Positions 55,958 through 64,000 of a DNA stretch of 64,000 nt are shown here, one piece after another. The DNA is from Puniceicoccales bacterium. GTDB taxonomy: Bacteria; Verrucomicrobiota; Verrucomicrobiia; Opitutales; UBA9783. Positions within the stretch are counted from its first letter, which is position 1. Every line of letters begins with the position of its first letter. The notes under the pieces were generated by a model that had not been told where the DNA came from, made no database searches, and worked only from the letters and a program-made list of their open reading frames with translations. The position numbers and the translations under genes are program-made. Where the stretch lies: contig JAIRMU010000009.1 in NCBI GenBank assembly GCA_031258545.1, positions 1 through 64,000 of the forward strand, given 5' to 3'.

Positions 55958-56458
55958 CTACCTTCTGGCAAATGCATGAATTTGTCGTGTTATCTTGTTT
56001 AATTGCTTTTTTACTTCGGTGGCTTGTTCAAAATGCTCCACTGCCACCAAAGCACTGAGACGTTTTTTTAACACATCCAACCTTGGTAAAAAACTATCTT
56101 CCTCCAGATATTTTTTAGGAATTTTCCCAAAATGTACAGGTATTTCATACAAACGCTTCAACACCGTATCCGTAATGCCCGCAAAAAACTTGTAACATAT
56201 CCCACACCCCATAAGTTTATTTTTCACAAACAAATCGGTTGTATAATGGCAATGGGGACATGCATGCGCTGTGCCTTGAATAACTTCGGCATTTACGGGG
56301 AGTGAATCGATGAGCTGATAGCACGGTTTGCTTAAAAATCCCTGTTCTTCGGCATGTTGCTTACAGAATCCAACGCGTTTAACGGTATTTCCCTGAACGA
56401 GTGTCACAAAGACAACAGCATCCTTATCGCACAAAAAACATTTTTTGCCACCCGTCAT
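55958..56458 (-). CDS. mcsA: McsA-like zinc-finger UVR-domain protein
   Basis: 166 residues from ATG 56458 (MTGGKKCFLCDKDA), which starts one base after the trxB stop; the upstream open frame is the shadow of trxB. Two zinc-binding modules: CFLCDKDA...CKQH and CPHC...CGIC, then a C-terminal UVR motif (LKKRLSALVAVEHFEQATEVKKQLNKI), which binds UvrB-like partners. In Bacillus McsA activates the arginine kinase McsB, and chlamydiae have a similar pair. No McsB gene is seen in this window. Confidence 0.85.
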   Translation of the reverse strand: MTGGKKCFLCDKDAVVFVTLVQGNTVKRVGFCKQHAEEQGFLSKPCYQLIDSLPVNAEVIQGTAHACPHCHYTTDLFVKNKLMGCGICYKFFAGITDTVLKRLYEIPVHFGKIPKKYLEEDSFLPRLDVLKKRLSALVAVEHFEQATEVKKQLNKITRQIHAFARR

Positions 56459-56459
56459 C

Positions 56460-57398
56460 TTAGTGATGCAATAGCCAACTTTCCGCTTCCAGAGCGGCTT
56501 GAATGCCCATACTTGCCGCCACACAAGCTTGCCGGTACTTTTTATCCGTGCAATCCCCCGCGGCAAAAACACCCGGTAGACTCGTTTCCACCGGTATCCT
56601 TCCCTGTTTGATATAACCATCGGTCTCCAGCTCTACGAATCCTTTGAATACCTCCGTATTAGGTTTCCAACCGATGGCTAGAAAAATCCCCCTGCACACT
56701 ACTTTTTGAACACTTTGAGTCTCTTTGTGAATTACGTTTAAAGCTTTTAAAAAACCGTGCTCATCGCATTCAAATCCCTGTGGAATGCTGTTCCAAATGA
56801 CCTCGATGCGATCATTTGAGCAGACACGTTCGGACATAATTTTTGAGGCCCTCAAACAATCTCGCCGGTGTATCAAATAGACCTTCTTGCAAATTCTACT
56901 CAAGTACAATGCTTCTTCGCAAGCCGAATCGCCACCGCCTATGACGCAGACATCTTCATTGCGATAAAAAAAGCCATCACAGGTTGCGCATACGCTCAGA
57001 CCTTTTCCCATCAAATTATGTTCACCTTCCAAACCGAGGAAATTGTGATGCGATCCCGTTGCAATGATAAGGGCTTGTGCCCGCAGCTCATGGCCGTTAG
57101 ACAAGAACAGGTGATTGCTGTTTTCTTTGGTCCGCTCTACCCTTACAAGCTCAGCGTTCTCAAAACGTACGGCGAACTTTTCCGCCTGCTTACGCATACG
57201 GTCCATTAAATCTATACCCTGAACATTTTCCGGAAATCCTGGAAAATTTTCAACATCCGTGGTTTGCGTGAGTAGACCTCCGGGCATTTTTCCTTGAATC
57301 ACCCAAGGATTGAGTTGTGCCCTTGCGGTGTAGATTGCGGCAGAAAGCCCTGCGCACCCACTACCCACTATAACAACACGTTCGAAACTTTTCGACAT
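56460..57398 (-). CDS. trxB: Thioredoxin reductase
   Basis: NADPH-dependent flavoenzyme reducing thioredoxin. FAD-binding VVIVGSGCAGLSAAIYTARA (about 8-27), redox centre VCATCDGFF (Cys137, Cys140), NADPH motif VIGGGDSACEEALYL (152-166) with HRRDCLRAS, and PGVFAAGDCTDKKYRQACVAASMG near the C-terminus. I place the start at ATG 57398 (MSKSFERVV); the frame extends 6 codons to a TTG at 57416. 312 residues, normal. Confidence 0.95.
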   Translation of the reverse strand: MSKSFERVVIVGSGCAGLSAAIYTARAQLNPWVIQGKMPGGLLTQTTDVENFPGFPENVQGIDLMDRMRKQAEKFAVRFENAELVRVERTKENSNHLFLSNGHELRAQALIIATGSHHNFLGLEGEHNLMGKGLSVCATCDGFFYRNEDVCVIGGGDSACEEALYLSRICKKVYLIHRRDCLRASKIMSERVCSNDRIEVIWNSIPQGFECDEHGFLKALNVIHKETQSVQKVVCRGIFLAIGWKPNTEVFKGFVELETDGYIKQGRIPVETSLPGVFAAGDCTDKKYRQACVAASMGIQAALEAESWLLHH

Positions 57399-57474
57399 GA
57401 CCTTTTTTATATTCAAATGTTTTCCATGAACCTGTCAACCCATAACTGTTTTACACGGGGAAGAAAATATTTAC

Positions 57475-57987
57475 ATGGGTATTAATGGTCGCAAAAGCGA
57501 CATCGCCATTCCGGGCTTTAGGAAAGCCACCGAAGACTTTCGCCTCAACGCAACGCTGGAGGATACGGTGGATATCCTAAAATCTTTCCGTGCTTACTAC
57601 CTTATCTTTAACGAATTTCCTCCGGATGCATCCAATAGTACCATACCAGGTCGCCTGAGGTTATTTGTTCCCAATCGTCTTATTAATCCTGCAACGGGCA
57701 AATGGAACGTCGTTCCATTGGGTAAAAAATCCTACAGTTACGACATCGATAATTGGATGACTATCTCTTCTCAAAAACCTCACAGTATAGCCATATCGTT
57801 ATGCGGCATTAAACAAAATACCGCCGATTGGAATAAGTGTTATAACAAATTTAAGTCGTGTATAGGAGAAAGGTACATCACACCCTGGCTACATACTACC
57901 GGCGGACACATGATGTGCCTCTTACCCGAATGCCCCGGTTCTACGGATCCTAACAGCAATACAACCTGGGAAAATCGTTATTATTAG
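57475..57987 (+). CDS. Unknown protein, 170 residues
   Basis: I do not recognise this protein. It has no signal peptide or membrane segment. The first 60 residues look helical (IPGFRKATEDFRLNATLEDTVD), the rest mixed, with aromatic and glycine-rich text (GKWNVVPLGKKSYSYDIDNWM) and four or five cysteines in the last 65 residues (LCGIKQ, KCYNKF, SCIGE, MMCLLPECPG). The start ATG 57475 lies 77 bases from the divergent trxB start and has GGGGAAGAAAA about 10 bases upstream. It stands between two gene-poor stretches and could be a secreted or effector protein, without direct evidence. Confidence 0.6.
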   Translation: MGINGRKSDIAIPGFRKATEDFRLNATLEDTVDILKSFRAYYLIFNEFPPDASNSTIPGRLRLFVPNRLINPATGKWNVVPLGKKSYSYDIDNWMTISSQKPHSIAISLCGIKQNTADWNKCYNKFKSCIGERYITPWLHTTGGHMMCLLPECPGSTDPNSNTTWENRYY

Positions 57988-59133
57988 GGTGATTCCTCAT
58001 TCATTTGACCTACCTTACCTATTTTATTTTTCCTAACAGTACACGCCTTATATTGTGTAAAACTGGGTGGAATGAAGGGGGATGATTAAAGAAAAGCTGC
58101 CCATGAGCTGTCACTAAACGCAAAAGATGTTAAATGCTGCAAACAAATGTCAAATTGAATCAAGCTGAAAGAAAAATGTATCGTGAACAATTCTAACGAC
58201 GAAAAGGTATGCCTTCTAGCTTAATATCTGACTTTTCACATTGGCAGCGGCTTTAGGTTATGTTCTTTAAATGTCCTAGATGGATCAATTTTAACACTAC
58301 GGTACGACATGACAATTGGTACTGCCAATGCTGAAATAAAGTTAGTATCAGAGGATAAATTTTGGGTAAACGGCTTGTGAGGACACTTATAATGAGCGAT
58401 GACAAAATGCGTGCAATTTCACAAGAATATATGGAAATTTCCCAAAGTTGACGTCCCTAAATGGTATACCCTAACCGAGAAAAATTGCTTCCGACGATGC
58501 TAGGGAAAAGAAGAACCAGGCTATTTAAGTTGTTTGAACAACTGAAACTTAAGGGGATTAGATCATAAAAATTTGTAAATATGCCACGTTTCTTACGGCA
58601 ACCCGAAAAAAGCACCCTTTCGTTTTCCTAAAGGTCATAAAGAATATTTCGGCATGCTCCATAAAAATATTCGAATCGTCCTCAATTCCTTCCCATCGAC
58701 GTACAATAACCGCAAATTGCTGGATTCTGGTATTTGAGTCGGTGCACTTGCCCATTTCCGTTGCTTCCTCTCCCGTACAGTTCTCCAAGAAACTTGGAAT
58801 TCAATACGCCAGCGGATGCAGTTTAAGTCCTGTCTCCTTACCAATTTGGCTAAAAATACATCAAGTCCTCACGCGCTTCTTGCCATTTCAAGTGGATATC
58901 TGACCATTCCCGCCTAGGGTCTCTCGAACGGCTTTAGCATTCGAGGATCGATGCGGTTAATATCTGGGAAATATCTATTGCGGTACGGATGTCGTACAAC
59001 ATACGTCGAAAGAACTTTTGCATCCGGGCATTTTAAAATATCACTTATGTGCCAATGCGATGGAAAAAATATTTTTGCCAAAAAAGCTTGCTATTCATGC
59101 AGCATACTAAGCAGTATAAATCAAGGAAAATTT
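57988..59133. other. Long gene-poor stretch, possible remnants
   Basis: 1146 bases without an intact gene. On the plus strand, about 58230-58380 reads coherent text (VLDGSILTLRYDM, then EIKLVSEDKFWVNG) before a stop, and about 58435-58900 reads protein-like text with scattered stops (KVDVPKWYTLTEKN, FRFPKGHKEYFGML). Minus-strand frames of 69-76 codons at 58558-58844 have no family features. This looks like one decayed gene, but may be chance. A TTGG-N8-ATGCT at 58316-58332 has no start codon behind it. Confidence 0.4.
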
Positions 59134-59220
59134 GCCTGGATGGCGGAATTGGCAGACGCGCTGGACTCAAAATCCAGTTCTTTGAACGGAGTGAGGGTTC
59201 GACCCCCTCTCCAGGTACCA
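59134..59220 (+). tRNA. tRNA-Leu (anticodon CAA)
   Basis: 87 bases with encoded CCA. Acceptor arms GCCTGGA (59134-59140) and TCCAGGT (59210-59216, one G-T pair), D-loop with GGCGGAATTGGCAGACGC, anticodon stem CTGGA/TCCAG enclosing CTCAAAA (anticodon CAA), a long variable arm as in class II tRNAs, and T-loop GGTTCGACC. Reads UUG codons. Confidence 0.95.
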
Positions 59221-59243
59221 TTCAAATAAGTCGGAGGCGAACT

Positions 59244-59324
59244 GTGATCTCTTTAGGTGTACTTTTGTGGATAGTCACGGTTCCGTGGGGTTTTGCTGAC
59301 TTTAACTTTAACGGAGGTCGGTAG
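59244..59324 (+). CDS. Possible 26-residue small protein
   Basis: A perfect GGAGG (59233-59237) lies 6 bases before GTG 59244, which opens a 26-codon frame: a hydrophobic stretch (ISLGVLLWIVTVPWGFA) followed by DFNFNGGR and TAG. It would be a small membrane or signal-like peptide, or the remnant of a larger secreted protein. It sits 23 bases after the tRNA. Only the ribosome site supports it. Confidence 0.3.
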   Translation: MISLGVLLWIVTVPWGFADFNFNGGR

Positions 59325-59546
59325 GTTTTTGTCAGAAAAACAGTAAATGCAAAGGCGTTTGGGAGGGTGTACGCCTACGGCAATGTTTATTGTTCGGCGA
59401 AATTTATGGCCGTTTTGTTTAGAATGTGGCGTAGAAAACGCACGTTAAAATAGGTGCACGGCGGACGATTTTGCAAGGAACCTGCGTAATATCTACAGCA
59501 ACATATTGACAAAATTGTTTGGAAACGCTTTCCTGATAATAATTCT
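59325..59546. other. Leader region of nusA
   Basis: About 220 bases before nusA. The usual upstream gene rimP is absent. The region should hold the nusA-infB-rbfA promoter. TTGACA at about 59505-59510 (AACATATTGACAAAATTG) is a good -35, but I see no matching TATAAT. Confidence 0.4.
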
Positions 59547-60794
59547 ATGAGTAACGAATTATTGTCTGTTTTGGAATACATGGAAAAAGAAAAGGGGATC
59601 AGTCGCAAGGACATGATTGAGTCTATTTCTATAGCCATAAGCAGCGCTGCAAAAAAAGGATTGAATGCCGGGCAAGACGTTCGCGTAGAAATCGATCCCA
59701 AAACGGGCTCTCTACACGCGTGGACGTTGCTAAAAGTAGTCGACTTTGTGGCTAACCCTTCCCAGGAAATACACATTGTCAAAGCAAAACAAGCAAACCC
59801 GCAGGTGATGCTGGGTGATACTTTCGAACAGGTTATCGATCCTGCGTTATTAGGACGCATTGCCGCTCAAACGGCGCGTCAACTCATCATGCAACGCATC
59901 CGGCGTTTTGAGAAAGAGCACGTTTATGAACAATTTCAGGATCGCATAGGTACCATTATCACAGGCATCGTTCGTCGACAAGAAAAAGGAGATCTCTGCA
60001 TTGACTTTGGTAAAGCGGAAGATGTTTTGCGGCGTCAGGATGCCATTTGGAGTGACAACTACGGCCCGGGCGAACGTATCTGCTGTTTGCTACTGGACAT
60101 AAAAACGACGGCGCACGGTCCCGAATTAGTTTTAAGTCGCAGTCATGTTGATTTTGTGAAATGTCTCCTGTCGTGTGAGGTTGCAGAGCTCACGGAAGGC
60201 ACCGTATTTATTCGTTCCATCGTTAGAGATCCCGGATATCGTACCAAAATTTGTGTGGATACACGTGATCCCAAGGTAGACCCCGTAGGTGCTTGCGTGG
60301 GTACGCGAGGATCGCGCATTAAAAATGTCCTGAAGGAATTGGGGCAAGAAAAGGTGGACATTATTCGTTATTCCGATGACATTGCCGTCCTGGTACGCGA
60401 AGCCATTCGGCCCGCTATTCCACAAAGTTTAACCCTGGACCACGAAAATCACACAATTCATTTTGAAGTTGACGAAAAAGATTTTGCATCCGTCGTGGGT
60501 CGTAAAGGTCAGAATGCCCGTTTAACATCGCGATTGTTGGGATGGAAGGTGGAGGTAAATCGTATCCCTCAACGTTCCGAATTAGGATTCGAAGAAAAAC
60601 GTACCCGAGCCATGCAAGTATTAAACCAATTACCTTCCGTTACAAATCAAATTGCCTCGACGTTAGTTGCCATTGGCATTACCAGCTTGGAAGCGTTTGA
60701 AGGTGTCACCGAAACGGATTTGATGGAGGTAGGCATCGGAGAGACTGAATCGAAGGCAATTGTTCAGGAAGCCAAGCAATTATTGGCAAAATAG
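59547..60794 (+). CDS. nusA: Transcription termination/antitermination factor NusA
   Basis: RNA polymerase-associated factor. 415 residues: N-terminal polymerase-binding domain (about 1-125, LSVLEYMEKEKGISRKDMIESI), S1 domain (about 130-195), two KH domains (CVGTRGSRIKNVLKELGQEKVDII and VVGRKGQNARLTSRLLGWKVEV) and a short C-terminal helix-hairpin-helix-like repeat (LVAIGITSLEAFEGVTETDLMEVGIG). First gene of the nusA-infB-rbfA operon; infB starts 28 bases later. Confidence 0.95.
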   Translation: MSNELLSVLEYMEKEKGISRKDMIESISIAISSAAKKGLNAGQDVRVEIDPKTGSLHAWTLLKVVDFVANPSQEIHIVKAKQANPQVMLGDTFEQVIDPALLGRIAAQTARQLIMQRIRRFEKEHVYEQFQDRIGTIITGIVRRQEKGDLCIDFGKAEDVLRRQDAIWSDNYGPGERICCLLLDIKTTAHGPELVLSRSHVDFVKCLLSCEVAELTEGTVFIRSIVRDPGYRTKICVDTRDPKVDPVGACVGTRGSRIKNVLKELGQEKVDIIRYSDDIAVLVREAIRPAIPQSLTLDHENHTIHFEVDEKDFASVVGRKGQNARLTSRLLGWKVEVNRIPQRSELGFEEKRTRAMQVLNQLPSVTNQIASTLVAIGITSLEAFEGVTETDLMEVGIGETESKAIVQEAKQLLAK

Positions 60795-60822
60795 TGGGAT
60801 AGATAAGAAAGGCAGCATAGGT

Positions 60823-63144
60823 ATGGGAGTTAGAATTTATCAATTGGCACGTCAACTCAATTTAGATAACAAAGAACTTATCGCAATTCTCCAAAAGAGA
60901 GGTCTTGACGTAAAAAGCCCTTCAAGCACTATTCCGCATATCTACGCCGAAGAAATTGTTCGCGATTACCATAATAAGGACAACACCGCACTTTCTGGTC
61001 AAGACGCCCATGCCGAAAAAAAGGAGGCTGAACAAAACCTAGCCACAGAACCTCAACCCACATCCCCCCCATTGCCGGAAACGGTACAAAAAAGTTTACC
61101 CAATGCCCAACCTCCGCTTGCAATGGGGTCTTTTGTAAAAAGCGCAGCACAGGTATATGCGGAAAGAAAACTTCTTTCGGATCAAAAAAAAGCTGTCATC
61201 CTTGATACTCCGGTTCAGGAGGCCACTCCAGAAACACTGCCGTTGAAACCTGCCATCCCCAAAGTCATGATGGCCCCCAAGGTTTCTCCCATGCCGACTT
61301 TATTCAAGTCCTCTGCGGAAGATGCCCTCGTGTCCGAGGATACAACAACTGGGTCCTGCGTCGCAGAGAAAAAGCAGCTTGTCATCAAGCCACCCATCGT
61401 CGTGAGTGAATTTGCAACCTTGCTCGACATAAAACCTTTTCGTTTGATTTCGGAGCTCATGGAAATGGGCATTTTTGCCTTCATGAACCAAGCCATCGAC
61501 GAAGAGGTCGCACAAAAGATTGCTTCTAAATACGGTATTGAAGTTGTATTCAAGCACAGAACCCAAACTCCAACAAGTACGCACAACAAGCAGCAAACAA
61601 AAACACCTGAAGAAGAAAGTAAGTGTTTGGAACCACGTCCTCCCATTGTGTGTATTTTAGGTCATGTGGACCACGGGAAAACAACTTTATTAGATTTTAT
61701 AAGAAAAAGTAATGTTGTTGCCAAAGAGGCGGGAGGCATTACGCAACATGTGGGTGCTTATCAGATTGAGCACGCAGGTAAGAAAATAACCTTTTTGGAC
61801 ACGCCGGGACATGCCGCTTTTTCAAAAATTAGGCAGCGTGGCGCAACGGTGACCGACATTGCAATTTTGGTGGTTGCCGCCGATGATGGTTTTATGCCGC
61901 AGACCGATGAAGCGTTATCGTTCGCTCAAAAAGAAAATGTACCCGTGGTGGTGGCCATTAATAAAATAGATGCAAAAGGTGCCAATGTAGATCGTATCAA
62001 ACAGCAGATGCAAAAACGAGGGATTGCCTCCGAAGATTGGGGAGGCGAGACGTTATGTGTCGATATCTCTGCCCTAAAAGGTACGCACGTGCCCGATCTT
62101 CTGGAAGCCGTTTTGCTGCAGGCCGAAATGATGGAATTAAAGGCAAATCCTCGATGTGCTGCCGAAGGTGTCGTGATCGAATCTAAAGTTGAAGTCGGGA
62201 AAGGTCCTACATCAACCGTAATTGTCTATAAGGGAACACTTAAAACGGGTGACGCTTTAGTATGCGGTGATTGCTACTGTAAAACGCGTGCCTTACTGAA
62301 TGAAAATGGCGATCCACTCAAGGAGGCGACTCCGTCGACGCCCGTACAAATTTTAGGTTGGTCCGGTGCCCCCAATGCAGGTGCCAACTTCAAAGTTGTC
62401 AAAAACGAGAAAGAAGCCAAGCGAGAAGCCGAAGTTCATGCACGACAATTGAAACAAGTACAGCCAACGGAAGATGTGGGTAAGGTGACGAATATTGGTG
62501 AACTCATGGCTGCCATTGAATCGAACAAACAAAAGACTTTAAAAGTCATGATTCGCGCCGACGTCCACGGCAGTGTTGAAGCTATTACGGACTGTCTAAA
62601 GGCCATCAAAAGCGATAAAGTAACCCTGGAAATAATCGCTGCCGATGTGGGCCCCATAAGCTTAAACGATATTTATTTGGCGCACGCGGCACAGGCAACT
62701 TTAGTCGGATTTAACACACGTTTAGAAACGGGTGTTTTAGGCGCAGCCAAACATCATCAGGTAAGCATTGTACAACACAACATTATTTACGAATTAATTC
62801 AACAAGTGACGGACTTGATGCGTGAACTGCTGGATCCAGAGTGGGTAGAAAACAAGTTGGGTTCTGCCGAAGTTCGTCAAATATTTCCACTGGCAAAAGG
62901 GCAGGTTGCGGGATGTATGGTTGTGGCCGGCCGTATTGTACGCGATGCATCGGCGCGTCTGATCCGCAATAACAAAGTCTTGGCTGAAACAAAAATTCAA
63001 ATGCTAAAGCGCTTTAAGGAGGATGTTACCGAGGTAAAATCCGGATACGAATGCGGTATTCAGCTACACAATACACCCACAGGTTACATGGAAGGAGATT
63101 CCATAGAATGTTTCGAAATGGTCGCCAAACTTGCCTCTTTATAA
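60823..63144 (+). CDS. infB: Translation initiation factor IF-2
   Basis: GTPase that brings initiator tRNA to the ribosome. Start ATG 60823 ([20 protein letters not shown]) opens the typical N-terminal IF2_N module (about 1-50); the frame's upstream part is nusA shadow. A proline-rich linker is followed by a second IF2_N-like part (about 205-255) and the G domain with [21 protein letters not shown] and NKID, then domain II, III ([18 protein letters not shown]) and the C-terminal tRNA-binding domain (GYECGIQL). 773 residues. Confidence 0.97.
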   Translation: MGVRIYQLARQLNLDNKELIAILQKRGLDVKSPSSTIPHIYAEEIVRDYHNKDNTALSGQDAHAEKKEAEQNLATEPQPTSPPLPETVQKSLPNAQPPLAMGSFVKSAAQVYAERKLLSDQKKAVILDTPVQEATPETLPLKPAIPKVMMAPKVSPMPTLFKSSAEDALVSEDTTTGSCVAEKKQLVIKPPIVVSEFATLLDIKPFRLISELMEMGIFAFMNQAIDEEVAQKIASKYGIEVVFKHRTQTPTSTHNKQQTKTPEEESKCLEPRPPIVCILGHVDHGKTTLLDFIRKSNVVAKEAGGITQHVGAYQIEHAGKKITFLDTPGHAAFSKIRQRGATVTDIAILVVAADDGFMPQTDEALSFAQKENVPVVVAINKIDAKGANVDRIKQQMQKRGIASEDWGGETLCVDISALKGTHVPDLLEAVLLQAEMMELKANPRCAAEGVVIESKVEVGKGPTSTVIVYKGTLKTGDALVCGDCYCKTRALLNENGDPLKEATPSTPVQILGWSGAPNAGANFKVVKNEKEAKREAEVHARQLKQVQPTEDVGKVTNIGELMAAIESNKQKTLKVMIRADVHGSVEAITDCLKAIKSDKVTLEIIAADVGPISLNDIYLAHAAQATLVGFNTRLETGVLGAAKHHQVSIVQHNIIYELIQQVTDLMRELLDPEWVENKLGSAEVRQIFPLAKGQVAGCMVVAGRIVRDASARLIRNNKVLAETKIQMLKRFKEDVTEVKSGYECGIQLHNTPTGYMEGDSIECFEMVAKLASL

Positions 63145-63151
63145 AAAAACC

Positions 63152-63535
63152 ATGGATAATTTTCGCATTGTGCGCGTAAACGAACTGTTAAAACGAGCCA
63201 TCAGCGAATATCTCCACAATACTTTTACCTCAGAGGCTGTTTCCATTACAATTACGAAGGTCGAAACAGCTTCAAATTTGCGGATGGCGAACGTATTTTT
63301 CTCAATTTACAATGCTTCAGCACGCAAAGAAGCTTTGGGATTCCTCAAAAAAGTTCGACATACAATTCAATTGAATGTCAGCAAAATGGTCCGATTAAAA
63401 TATATACCCCAACTAACATTCGTCTGGGATGCTTCCATGGAAAAAGCACATCAGACTTTGGTATTTATGGATCAACTTTCCGAAGAGGCATCAAAGACGT
63501 CTGTAAACAAGACAGATGAGACAGGTGACATATAA
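63152..63535 (+). CDS. rbfA: Ribosome-binding factor A
   Basis: Cold-shock assembly factor of the 30S subunit. 127 residues from ATG 63152 (MDNFRIVRVNELLKRAISEYL). Single KH-like domain with VSITITKVETASNLRMANVFFSIY and the conserved end LKYIPQLTFVWDASMEKA. Starts 7 bases after infB. The frame is open to 63131, overlapping infB, so the later Met is preferred. The usual downstream genes nrnA-truB-ribF are at 8.7-11.2 kb instead. Confidence 0.92.
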   Translation: MDNFRIVRVNELLKRAISEYLHNTFTSEAVSITITKVETASNLRMANVFFSIYNASARKEALGFLKKVRHTIQLNVSKMVRLKYIPQLTFVWDASMEKAHQTLVFMDQLSEEASKTSVNKTDETGDI

Positions 63536-63611
63536 AAGCGCCAGAAGGCTGAACATATTTTGTAATTGGCGAAGTTCCCAAATTTTAAATACCTATACGC
63601 TTACAATTGCA

Positions 63612-64000
63612 TTAGAATTTTTGAAAATAACGTGCCAGTTGCAGGCGATGGATTTTTGCATTGTGACGCACATCGACGGGAAAATTTTTGTGTAAGAAAA
63701 ATTTCTCAATATCGCACGTGAGCGCGCATTGCTTACCCCATTGGTGTATGCGATCCAGCAGCATTTTTTTATCCTTGCGACGTGTGGGCATGATCTTGGG
63801 TTCGATGACAATCGCCGGAGACGTTGTACTTCCCTGTCGATAGCCGATCAGCGCCGATCTAAAAACTTCTGGACAGGCGTTAAAAATGGCTTCACAACAC
63901 TCCGTATAGTAGATTTTCCCCGAACCGGTAACGACGCACTCCGCTTTTCGGCCACAAAACCACAAACGTCCTTTTTCATCCAAATATCCTAGGTCGCCCA
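63612..64000 (-). CDS. oleC: OleC-like AMP-dependent ligase, C-terminal part
   Basis: C-terminal end of an adenylate-forming enzyme whose start lies beyond the right edge. The visible 129 residues start GDLGYLDEKGRLWFCGRKAECV, the hinge after the adenylation core, then YYTECCEAIFNACPEVFRSALIGY and the end FPVDVRHNAKIHRLQLARY, which matches the characteristic end of OleC, the beta-lactone synthetase in long-chain olefin biosynthesis (OleABCD). It converges on rbfA. OleABCD clusters occur in several Verrucomicrobia, so the neighbouring genes should be examined in the adjoining sequence. Confidence 0.85.
   Translation of the reverse strand, partial: GDLGYLDEKGRLWFCGRKAECVVTGSGKIYYTECCEAIFNACPEVFRSALIGYRQGSTTSPAIVIEPKIMPTRRKDKKMLLDRIHQWGKQCALTCDIEKFFLHKNFPVDVRHNAKIHRLQLARYFQKF

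Noticed and set aside
58316-58332. Another TTGG-N8-ATGCT motif
   Set aside because: No start codon or gene follows within 40 bases; a few chance hits of this short pattern are expected in 64 kb.
1-64000. CRISPR arrays, insertion sequences, prophage genes
   Set aside because: I saw no regularly spaced repeats, transposase, integrase or phage structural genes; the only duplications are the LcrV-position and lipase-like paralogues.

Overview
The window looks like a piece of chromosome from a host-associated member of the Verrucomicrobiota, or a close PVC-superphylum relative. Three things point there. The 120-residue protein at 41350-41712 matches what I know of the Minf_1886 family, which is restricted to Verrucomicrobia and Planctomycetes. 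A partial OleC-type ligase sits at the right edge. GreA carries a very long N-terminal extension, as in Chlamydiae and Verrucomicrobia. Type III secretion translocator genes, several Sec-secreted proteins, four MFS transporters and visible gene decay suggest a symbiont or intracellular life. There is no rRNA gene here, so the placement is an inference.

Layout. 0-6.3 kb: end of an unknown Ala-rich gene, then rpmH-rnpA-yidD-yidC, yebC, a RluA-like gene and an amidase. 6.4-11.2 kb: glgB facing a translationally coupled nrnA-truB-ribF operon. 11.3-15.3 kb: a type III translocon operon (a large unknown protein in the position of LcrV, a SycD/LcrH chaperone, a YopB-like translocator). 15.4-18.8 kb: secA-ruvX. 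19-27 kb: three MFS transporters around infC, a CdsZ-like zinc-ribbon gene, and a second locus with a small gene plus a paralogue of the LcrV-position protein. 26.9-37 kb: a secreted methyltransferase-like protein, accD, comF, rseP, an oppA-oppB pair, a fourth MFS gene and a 5'-3' exonuclease. 37-41 kb: two tandem secreted lipase-like paralogues. 41-53 kb: mostly housekeeping (Minf_1886 protein, MBL hydrolase, pntA, rarA, proS, Nif3-like, HTH, sod, greA, recD2). 53.2-59.1 kb: a decayed, low-density stretch around a trxB-mcsA-relE-pssA-yraN operon. 59.1-64 kb: tRNA-Leu, nusA-infB-rbfA and the end of oleC.

The most interesting observation is a shared motif, TTGG-N8-NTGCT with GG and GC 12 bases apart, the layout of a sigma-54 (-24/-12) promoter. 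It lies 14-20 bases before the start codons of four genes: the two LcrV-position loci, the secreted methyltransferase-like gene and the first lipase-like gene. All four encode presumed secreted or secretion-linked proteins, and I did not see the motif before the housekeeping starts I inspected. One copy lies in the divergent intergenic region beside a CdsZ-like gene, whose chlamydial relative is reported to bind both the sigma-54 holoenzyme and the type III export apparatus. I therefore propose a sigma-54-like regulon of secreted proteins. The motif sits unusually close to the start codons, so another promoter class or regulator remains possible.
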